Source: RGIG6904 sp024680835
GTDB taxonomy: Bacteria; Bacillota; Clostridia; Lachnospirales; Lachnospiraceae
DNA: 7,104 nt
Assembly: GCA_024680835.1 (NCBI GenBank)
Contig: JAILBP010000099.1
Coordinates: 1-7,104 of the forward strand
Direction: 5' to 3'
A program made the translations under genes and the position numbers. This document shows positions 1-4,636 of the stretch, in pieces (the stretch's first letter is position 1; every line of letters starts with the position of its first letter). The notes beneath the pieces were generated by a model that made no database searches, had not been told where the DNA came from, and saw only the letters and a program-made list of their open reading frames with translations.

Positions 1-794
1 CCGTCCGGTGCCAGCACCATGAAAGTGATACCGTAGATAGTCTCTATACATGTGGTAAAGATAGAGAAAGAACCGCCGCCCACAATATCAAAATCAACTT
101 CAACACCGGTGCTCTTGCCTATCCAGTTGCGCTGGATCTCCTTGGTAGACTCCGGCCAGTCGATCTCTTCAAGACCCTCCAGAAGCTTCTCGGCGAAAGC
201 AGGCTGATCGATAACCCACTGTTTCATATTCTTGCGGACTACAGGGAAATCGCCTCTCTCGCTCTTGCCGTCGATGACCTCGTCATTGGACAGAACGGTA
301 CCAAGCTCCTCGCACCAGTTAACCGGCATGTCGATATACTTGGCGTAACCTGCCTCATAGAGCTTTTTGAATATCCACTGTGTCCACTTATAATACTCAG
401 GATCGCTGGTAGCTATCATCTTTGACCAGTCATAATCAAAGCCCAGTTCCTTCAACTGTTTTGAGAAAACCTTGATGTTCTCCTGTGTAAAGCCGTTGGG
501 GTGATTGCCTGTGTTTACGGCATACTGCTCTGCGGGAAGACCGAAACTGTCATATCCCATGGGATGCAGCACGTTATATCCCTGCATTCTCTTCATACGG
601 CTCATGATATCCGTTGCAGTGTAGCCTTCCGGATGTCCTGCATGAAGACCTACGCCTGAAGGATAAGGGAACATATCAAGTGCATAGTATTTCGGCTTGG
701 AAAAATCATGCACATCTGTCTTGAATGTCTCATGTTCCTCCCAGTATTTCTGCCATTTGGGTTCCACAACCTTGTGATTGTACGCTTTCGCCAT
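1..794 (-). CDS. leuS: Leucyl-tRNA synthetase, N-terminal 264 codons (3' end outside window)
   Basis: Cytoplasmic class I aminoacyl-tRNA synthetase that charges tRNA-Leu with leucine using ATP. The frame is open from ATG at 794 to the window edge, so only the start of a protein usually 800-880 residues long is visible. Seen: N-terminal EPKWQKYW; the class I HIGH motif as HAGH at residues 51-54 within PYPSGVGLHAGHPEGY; the leucine-site neighbourhood GYDSFGLPAEQYAVNTG; VNWCEELGTVLSNDEVIDG; QRNWIGKS leading into the CP1 editing domain. The editing-site segment reads FTTCIETIYG (residues 246-255), where E. coli LeuRS has TTRPDT; the threonine equivalent to E. coli T252 is kept. GAGAGG lies 8 bases before the ATG, fixing the start. 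It lies 89 bases downstream of ilvC on the same strand, with no convincing promoter between, so at least partial cotranscription with ilvC is likely. Confidence 0.97.
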   Translation of the reverse strand, partial: MAKAYNHKVVEPKWQKYWEEHETFKTDVHDFSKPKYYALDMFPYPSGVGLHAGHPEGYTATDIMSRMKRMQGYNVLHPMGYDSFGLPAEQYAVNTGNHPNGFTQENIKVFSKQLKELGFDYDWSKMIATSDPEYYKWTQWIFKKLYEAGYAKYIDMPVNWCEELGTVLSNDEVIDGKSERGDFPVVRKNMKQWVIDQPAFAEKLLEGLEEIDWPESTKEIQRNWIGKSTGVEVDFDIVGGGSFSIFTTCIETIYGITFMVLAPD

Positions 795-826
795 TGTTTC
801 TGCCTCTCTTGAATTATTTACTGCGA

Positions 827-853
827 AATGCCCGGGAAAACTCCCCGGGCATT
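827..853 (-). terminator. Hairpin between ilvC and leuS, weak terminator or attenuator
   Basis: A perfect 10-bp inverted repeat (AATGCCCGGG at 827-836, CCCGGGCATT at 844-853) with a 7-base loop lies about 30 bases beyond the ilvC stop. On the minus strand it is followed by TCGCAG rather than a T-run, so it lacks the usual U-tract of an intrinsic terminator. It may terminate weakly, attenuate read-through into leuS, or protect the ilvC 3' end from exonucleases. The stem is clear; the role is inferred. Confidence 0.45.
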
Positions 854-883
854 GATACTGACTTCGATAAATAAGAATGTCTC

Positions 884-1912
884 TTAGTTGTTGATCAGCT
901 TATCATTCTCATTGTTCCAGCTGTAAAGCTTTCTGATCTCCTCGCCGACCTTCTCTGACGGATGCTCTGCAGCAAGCTTTCTCATAGCCTTGAAGTGAAC
1001 CTGCTTTCCTGCATCTGACATGTCTAAGAGGAACTGCTTTGCGAAAGAACCGTCCTGGATATCTGCCAGAACCTTCTTCATAGCCTTCTTGGTATCCTCT
1101 GTGATGATCTTCGGACCTGTTGTGTAATCGCCGTACTCAGCAGTGTTTGAGATTGAATATCTCATGCCTGCGAAGCCTGACTGATATATAAGATCTACGA
1201 TGAGCTTCATCTCATGGATGCACTCAAAGTATGCATTTCTCGGATCGTAACCTGCCTCAACCAGAGTCTCGAAACCTGCCTGCATAAGTGCGCAAACACC
1301 GCCACAAAGAACTGCCTGCGCACCGAAGAGGTCTGTCTCTGTCTCTGTACGGAATGTTGTCTCCAGAACGCCTGCGCGGGCACCGCCGATAGCAAGTGCG
1401 TATGCAAGTGCAAGATCAAGAGCCTTGCCTGTAGCATCCTGCTCTACGGCTACAAGACACGGAACTCCCTTGCCTGCCTGATACTCTGAACGAACTGTAT
1501 GTCCCGGTCCCTTGGGAGCTATCATTGTAACGTCCACATCCTTCGGCGGAACGATGCAGCCAAAGTGGATATTGAAACCGTGAGCGAACATGAGCATGTT
1601 ACCTGCCTCAAGGTTCGGCTCGATGTCATTTTTATAAAGAGCTGCCTGTTTCTCATCGTTGATAAGGATCATGATGATGTCGGCCTTTTTAGCAGCCTCT
1701 GCTGCCGTGTAAACCTCAAAGCCCTGCTTTACAGCCTTATCCCATGACTTTGAACCCTCATAGAGACCGATGATAACATTGCAGCCTGACTCTTTTGCGT
1801 TAAGCGCATGTGCGTGTCCCTGTGAACCGTAACCGATAACTGCGATGGTCTTGCCTTCCAACAGAGAAAGGTTGCAGTCTTCCTGATAGTAGATCTTTGC
1901 TTCTGAAGCCAT
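884..1912 (-). CDS. ilvC: Ketol-acid reductoisomerase (class I, short form), 342 aa
   Basis: Second common step of valine and isoleucine synthesis (and leucine via valine): Mg2+-dependent alkyl migration and NAD(P)H reduction of acetolactate or acetohydroxybutyrate. Length fits the short class I enzymes. Seen: Rossmann motif GYGSQG (27-32); cofactor loop GLYEGSKSW (49-57), where many homologues have Arg at the Y51 position; catalytic H111 in FAHGFNIHFG; K134 in APKGPGH; metal-site D194 in TETETDLFG; E230 and E234 in YFECIHEMK; substrate-binding S255 in SISNTAEYG. The second acidic metal-site residue, normally Glu in DLFGEQ (E. coli E221), is Ala198 here (DLFGAQ), which is unusual for a working enzyme. 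AGGAGG at 1921-1926, 8 bases before ATG, sets the start. It follows ilvN by 120 bases, a gap that holds a possible leader peptide. Valine/leucine-linked regulation is plausible but inferred. Confidence 0.98.
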   Translation of the reverse strand: MASEAKIYYQEDCNLSLLEGKTIAVIGYGSQGHAHALNAKESGCNVIIGLYEGSKSWDKAVKQGFEVYTAAEAAKKADIIMILINDEKQAALYKNDIEPNLEAGNMLMFAHGFNIHFGCIVPPKDVDVTMIAPKGPGHTVRSEYQAGKGVPCLVAVEQDATGKALDLALAYALAIGGARAGVLETTFRTETETDLFGAQAVLCGGVCALMQAGFETLVEAGYDPRNAYFECIHEMKLIVDLIYQSGFAGMRYSISNTAEYGDYTTGPKIITEDTKKAMKKVLADIQDGSFAKQFLLDMSDAGKQVHFKAMRKLAAEHPSEKVGEEIRKLYSWNNENDKLINN

Positions 1913-1915
1913 TTT

Positions 1916-1978
1916 TTATTCCTCCTGTGAAATCCCGGGTTCTACCCGTAATAATATGAGGCGAAGCAACCCGTACAT
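1916..1978 (-). CDS. Putative branched-chain-rich leader peptide of ilvC, 20 aa
   Basis: A short frame begins at ATG 1978-1976 and stops with TAA at 1918-1916, directly between the ilvC ribosome binding site and the ilvC ATG (3 bases between stop and start). The peptide begins MYG, continues LLRLILLRV and ends EPGISQEE. Five of 20 codons are Leu (TTG, CTT, CTC, TTA, TTA), two are Ile and one is Val. Such a composition directly ahead of a branched-chain biosynthesis gene is what leader-peptide regulation looks like: ribosome stalling on scarce Leu-tRNA would change RNA folding or coupling at the ilvC start. Against it, no good Shine-Dalgarno precedes its ATG and no terminator with a T-run follows. 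It could be a chance frame; an in-frame TGA immediately upstream means no longer version exists. Confidence 0.35.
   Translation of the reverse strand: MYGLLRLILLRVEPGISQEE
1936..1973 (-). promoter_or_regulatory. Two mutually exclusive stems in the ilvC leader
   Basis: On the minus strand the segment AACCCG (plus 1936-1941) can pair with CGGGTT (plus 1968-1973, 6 bp, long loop). Alternatively its ACCCG part can pair with the nearby CGGGT (plus 1944-1948, 5 bp, loop AGA). All three segments lie within the codons of the putative leader peptide: codons 2-4, 11-12 and 13-15. A ribosome paused on the early Leu codons would block one pairing and permit the other. The local stem ends 9 bases before the AGGAGG of ilvC. 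The complementarity is seen directly; the switching role is inference and the stems are short. Confidence 0.3.
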
Positions 1979-2005
1979 TCAAAATGAATACCGGAACTTC
2001 GTCGT

Positions 2006-2026
2006 AAAGCAGGTGTTGCCTGCTTT
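2006..2026 (-). other. Intercistronic hairpin just after ilvN
   Basis: A perfect 8-bp stem AAAGCAGG/CCTGCTTT with loop CAACA (minus strand reading) begins 6 bases beyond the ilvN stop. It is followed by ACGACG, not a T-run, so it is not a standard intrinsic terminator. It may be an mRNA-stability or processing element that sets different ilvN and ilvC transcript levels, or part of the folded ilvC leader. Confidence 0.45.
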
Positions 2027-2032
2027 TATGCA

Positions 2033-2530
2033 TTATAAAAATGTAACATCATCCGAACCTCTGGAAAGACCTGTAACTCCGGTTCTGGCAAGCTCCAGTA
2101 TCTCATAGTCACTCAGAAGATCAAGAAATGCGGCAAGCTTTTCCTGATGTCCCATCATCTCGATGATCATGGAATCGTGTGAAACATCCACGATCTTTCC
2201 GTGGAAGATCTCTGTCACGTTCATGGCACCCTGACGCTCTTTGTCCGTGGCACGGATCTTTACCATCATGAGTTCCCTCAAAACCGACTGTCCCGGCTCC
2301 AAACGCTTGATATCTCTCACGTCCTCCAGCTTATAGAGCTGTTTCTCGATCTGTTCGAGCTCTTCCTCGCCACCGCTGGATACGATGGTGACCCTGGTGT
2401 ATTTGGGGTCTGCCGTAACACCGGCAGAGATGGAATCTATATTATAGCCTCTCCGGGCGAAAAGACCGGAAACCCTGCCCAGAACACCCGTAGTATTGTC
2501 AACCAGTAAAGAAAATGTTGTCTTTGCCAT
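2033..2530 (-). CDS. ilvN: Acetolactate synthase small (regulatory) subunit, 165 aa
   Basis: Regulatory subunit of acetohydroxyacid synthase; it activates the catalytic subunit IlvB and confers valine feedback inhibition in the cytoplasm. Seen: an N-terminal ACT domain (about residues 4-75), with NTTGVLGRVSGLFARRGYNI in the valine-binding region (G15 and N30 match E. coli IlvH G14 and N29), then EQIEKQLYKLEDV. The C-terminal domain has NVTEIFHGKIVDVS and ELARTGVTGLSRG. Length 165 aa matches the family. A longer frame opens at ATG 2566, but that codon has no ribosome binding site and would fall at the predicted transcription start, so MAKTTFSLL at 2530 is preferred, with GGAAGG 8 bases upstream. 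No ilvB lies in the window: the upstream neighbour is an unrelated surface protein gene behind a terminator. ilvC follows after 120 bases on the same strand. Confidence 0.96.
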   Translation of the reverse strand: MAKTTFSLLVDNTTGVLGRVSGLFARRGYNIDSISAGVTADPKYTRVTIVSSGGEEELEQIEKQLYKLEDVRDIKRLEPGQSVLRELMMVKIRATDKERQGAMNVTEIFHGKIVDVSHDSMIIEMMGHQEKLAAFLDLLSDYEILELARTGVTGLSRGSDDVTFL

Positions 2531-2538
2531 GTCTTTTA

Positions 2539-2544
2539 CCTTCC
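2539..2544 (-). promoter_or_regulatory. Ribosome binding site deciding the ilvN start
   Basis: GGAAGG on the minus strand lies 8 bases before the ATG at 2530-2528. The alternative upstream ATG at 2566 has only an AT-rich leader without purine complementarity to 16S rRNA, so this site supports the 165-aa form. Confidence 0.7.
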
Positions 2545-2571
2545 AATCAAGGATTTCGTAAAACATTGCTT

Positions 2572-2600
2572 ATTCTATCACAAGAAAAACCCGAACGCAA
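2572..2600 (-). promoter_or_regulatory. Predicted vegetative promoter of ilvN (extended -10)
   Basis: Minus strand: -35 TTGCGT (2600-2595), 17-base spacer, -10 TAGAAT (2577-2572, 5 of 6 matches to TATAAT) preceded by TGA, giving an extended -10 TGn. Transcription would start near 2565, leaving a 5' leader of about 35 bases before ilvN. That is too short for a T-box. It sits just downstream of the terminator of the preceding gene, as expected for the start of a new transcription unit. Confidence 0.55.
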
Positions 2601-2623
2601 CACCAAAAACTGTAATAACACAC

Positions 2624-2654
2624 AAAAAAAACAGAGGACGGTCAAACCGTCCTC
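2624..2654 (-). terminator. Strong intrinsic terminator of the surface protein unit
   Basis: Reading the minus strand, GAGGACGGT (2654-2646), loop TTG, ACCGTCCTC (2642-2634) form a perfect 9-bp GC-rich stem followed by TG and a run of eight T (2631-2624). It starts about 20 bases beyond the stop codon of the surface protein gene and separates that unit from ilvN. Confidence 0.93.
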
Positions 2655-2674
2655 CCAAAAATGATCAAAACATA

Positions 2675-3451
2675 TTACTGAAGTGCAGATCTCTTTCTGA
2701 TCGCTACAACTACAAGTGAAACACCTAAGATCGCAAGTACGATACCTGCTACAGGAGTAACATCTGCTGTCTGTGCAACTGTTGCATTTGCTGTACCTGC
2801 ATCAGATGATCCTGCATCTGATGTAGCAGCTGCATCATCTGATGATGAATCTTCTGTTGCGGAATCAGTTGTCTCAGAGCTTGCTTCGCCCAAACCTGAT
2901 ACTGTGAATGTAACCTTTATAGATGACATCGGTGTCTTGTAGTATCCAATAGTCTTGATCTCTTCGTTCCAGATGTTCTGGATAGCTATCGTAGTATATC
3001 TGTCATCATCCTCGGGGCTGATGAGCGGGCTGATAGACGGCTGAGATCCGTCAATATCCAATACTACGTCTGAAATTTCTACCGTATCTCTCGGAATATC
3101 TGTTGATACGAAGATAAGATTCATGTAATCCTGTGATGCAAACTCGTCTGCACCGAAATCAAGACCATCTACAGAAACTGTATATGTTCCGTCGCCTGTT
3201 ATGGTAGCATCTGTGAACGTACCCGGTTTGGTGATCGCATCACTGCCATCCCATCCTGTTACCTGATTGAAATAATCTGTCTCTTTACCATACATGCTGT
3301 CACTCCATGCATTACGGAAAGAAAATGTAGGTGTCTGGATACCGATGTATGCATGATATTCAGTAGCGGCCTGTGCTACTGAAACCGGTGCTGCTGCTGT
3401 AAATGCAACTGCTGCCGCAAATGCTACTGCCAAGAATTTTTTGATCTTCAT
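2675..3451 (-). CDS. Secreted surface protein with sortase-type C-terminal anchor, 258 aa
   Basis: I do not recognise a named family. Seen: signal peptide at residues 1-28 (MKIKKF, hydrophobic Ala-rich core, likely cleavage after AQA); a probably beta-rich domain of about 155 residues (30-187) beginning EYHAYIGIQTPTFSFRNAW; a Ser/Thr/Asp/Ala-rich acidic stalk (190-224); VAQTAD (225-230), TPV, a hydrophobic stretch (235-251), then RKRSALQ. The tail has the order of a cell-wall sorting signal (motif, membrane segment, positive end), but VAQTA stands where LPxTG or NPxTN is usual. The next gene upstream is a class B sortase, so this is probably its substrate; a simple membrane anchor is the alternative. 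Start chosen at 3451 because AAGGAGGG precedes it; an ATG at 3490 has no such site. Possible -10 sequences TATAAG (3513-3508) and TATAAA (3504-3499) lack good -35 partners. A strong terminator follows. Confidence 0.88.
   Translation of the reverse strand: MKIKKFLAVAFAAAVAFTAAAPVSVAQAATEYHAYIGIQTPTFSFRNAWSDSMYGKETDYFNQVTGWDGSDAITKPGTFTDATITGDGTYTVSVDGLDFGADEFASQDYMNLIFVSTDIPRDTVEISDVVLDIDGSQPSISPLISPEDDDRYTTIAIQNIWNEEIKTIGYYKTPMSSIKVTFTVSGLGEASSETTDSATEDSSSDDAAATSDAGSSDAGTANATVAQTADVTPVAGIVLAILGVSLVVVAIRKRSALQ
2678..2779 (-). other. Sorting-signal-like C-terminal tail (VAQTA-D, TM, RKR)
   Basis: Codons 225-258 of the surface protein. VAQTADVTPV lines up position by position with the common LPxTGDxxPV sorting motif, with V for L, A for P and A for G, followed by 17 hydrophobic residues and RKR. 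The scissile T and the following D are retained. Processing by the adjacent sortase is inferred. Confidence 0.55.
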
Positions 3452-3460
3452 TTTTATAAC

Positions 3461-3466
3461 CCTCCT
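3461..3466 (-). promoter_or_regulatory. Ribosome binding site deciding the surface protein start
   Basis: A full AGGAGG (within AAGGAGGG on the minus strand) lies 9 bases before the ATG at 3451-3449, giving a protein that begins directly with a signal peptide (MKIKKF). The upstream in-frame ATG at 3490 would add 13 non-signal residues. Confidence 0.85.
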
Positions 3467-3533
3467 TATGTTGGATGAAATATATACCATTGATTATGTT
3501 TATACAACTTATACCTCCAAAAAAGTACAATAG

Positions 3534-3565
3534 ATTTTTGACAGAAAAACTGTATATTTTTGACA
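3534..3565 (-). repeat. 10-bp direct repeat upstream of the surface protein gene
   Basis: ATTTTTGACA occurs at 3534-3543 and again at 3556-3565 (TGTCAAAAAT on the coding strand), a 22-bp period close to two helical turns. Between them lies ACAGAAAAACTGT, a short 4-bp inverted repeat. The repeats sit in the 123-base gap after the sortase stop codon, about 85-115 bases before the surface protein start, where a regulator could bind. The repeat is seen; function is inferred, and the AT-rich context makes chance possible. Confidence 0.4.
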
Positions 3566-3574
3566 TTCTTTTTT

Positions 3575-4636
3575 TTACAGCTCATGTTCATCAACCCTGA
3601 CGGCATTCACCATCAATCTCCTGCCTGTTGCAGAACAGGTCACCAACGATATGATGTGGGAATCCTCATTGAAGGTCAGCCCCGGTATTTTGCTGTTTCT
3701 CCAGGCCAGAGTTTTGCATTTTTCCAGAAACTTCTGTTTGGCCAGCTTTTTCACCTCTTCTTCATCCAAAGTGATCTCCTCGTTTTTTTTGTCTTCAGAG
3801 CCTTTTTTCTTTTTGGATTTCTTATCATTGATTTCTTTGGTATCGGTTTCCTTGGCATCTGCTTCTTCCAATGCTTTTGTCATAAGCTCCTGCCTTGCAT
3901 CCTCCTCAAAATCGCAGGCGACCATATCCACATCTGTGGCATCTATATCAAAGTAAGAAAAAACCTGATATCTGTAAATCTTGTCATCATAAAATATCTG
4001 AAAATACTTGTTGTCATCATAGTATCCGTCTTTTTTGTAGAACCTGAGGTAACCGAACATCGAATAATTTCGCATATTATGGCCGTAAATCACGACTCTT
4101 TCATCGTCAAAGGATTCCGTGTTGCGATAATCCATGAATATGGCTCCCGCCTTCGATTCATTGCCGTACAGCGTGTGTTCCAGATAGTATTCATTGTCCT
4201 CACCCCTAACCACGGGATAACTGATCTCGCCTTTCTCAAAGAAGATCCAGCCCTGAGCATTTTTATAAGAGTACTTAAGCCTTTGAACATCCACTCGCAG
4301 CATATCGTACCATTCGGTGGTCTTTGACTTCTTTAACATTGTTTTGGATATGTTTCCACCAAAATAGTCCGTATCTTCGGAAAAGGTCTTCTCTTCCTCT
4401 TCTATGAGCTCCTCAATATCATCTTCTGATTTTATATCACCTTCATATGCCTCGTCATCCTCTTCCGTCACTTCGGAAGTCACCGGTTTCTGGGTATATT
4501 CCCTGGCTATGGAATCATATTCTGCATTGGCGTTCTCATAATCTTTGTAGAAAAAATAAAAATATATTCCCGCTGCGATCAGTATCAGTATTCCGGCAGC
4601 CAGCATCAGATCATATATTAGTTTCTTATTTTTCAT
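3575..4636 (-). CDS. Class B sortase with large charged insertion, 353 aa
   Basis: Membrane-bound transpeptidase that cleaves a C-terminal sorting motif and joins the protein to peptidoglycan outside the cell. Seen: N-terminal signal anchor (7-30); acidic Glu/Asp linker (about 52-90); sortase B core starting NAQGWIFFEKGEISYPVV, then DNEYYLEH, SKAGAIFMDYRN, catalytic His186 in VVIYGHNM followed by SMFGYLRFY; catalytic Cys334 in SLVTC (family pattern TLxTC) and Arg339/340 in SATGRRLMV. Between core strands lies a Lys/Glu-rich insertion (about 252-300, including KKSKKKKG), making the protein about 100 residues longer than typical SrtB. The ATG overlaps the stop of the solute-binding protein gene by 4 bases (ATGA) and only a weak AGG site precedes it, so translation is probably coupled. 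The likely substrate is the surface protein encoded next downstream. Symbol left blank because strain naming is unknown; the class B call is firm. Confidence 0.95.
   Translation of the reverse strand: MKNKKLIYDLMLAAGILILIAAGIYFYFFYKDYENANAEYDSIAREYTQKPVTSEVTEEDDEAYEGDIKSEDDIEELIEEEEKTFSEDTDYFGGNISKTMLKKSKTTEWYDMLRVDVQRLKYSYKNAQGWIFFEKGEISYPVVRGEDNEYYLEHTLYGNESKAGAIFMDYRNTESFDDERVVIYGHNMRNYSMFGYLRFYKKDGYYDDNKYFQIFYDDKIYRYQVFSYFDIDATDVDMVACDFEEDARQELMTKALEEADAKETDTKEINDKKSKKKKGSEDKKNEEITLDEEEVKKLAKQKFLEKCKTLAWRNSKIPGLTFNEDSHIISLVTCSATGRRLMVNAVRVDEHEL

Noticed and set aside
1214..1489. Plus-strand Cys-rich 91-codon frame inside ilvC
   Set aside because: Antisense shadow of ilvC codons; no start context and no recognisable domain.
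1800..2033. Minus-strand 77-codon frame starting at a TAATG overlap with the ilvN stop
   Set aside because: It runs through the gap and then out of frame into ilvC, has no ribosome binding site and resembles no protein. The TAATG junction is tempting but most of it is forced by ilvC codons.
2531..2566. Longer ilvN start at ATG 2566
   Set aside because: No ribosome binding site, falls at the predicted transcription start, and adds 12 residues before the conserved MAKTTFSLL beginning.
2531..2623. T-box or other riboswitch ahead of ilvN
   Set aside because: Only about 90 bases separate the upstream terminator from ilvN, and the predicted leader is about 35 bases; too short, with no specifier or antiterminator features.
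3534..3565. TTGACA copies on the plus strand as -35 boxes
   Set aside because: No -10 at proper spacing and no plus-strand gene downstream; treated as part of the direct repeat instead.
3560..4327. Plus-strand 255-codon open frame rich in Phe and Ile
   Set aside because: It lies entirely antisense to the well-supported sortase gene. Its Phe/Leu runs are the complement of the Lys/Glu-rich insertion, and no ribosome binding site precedes it.
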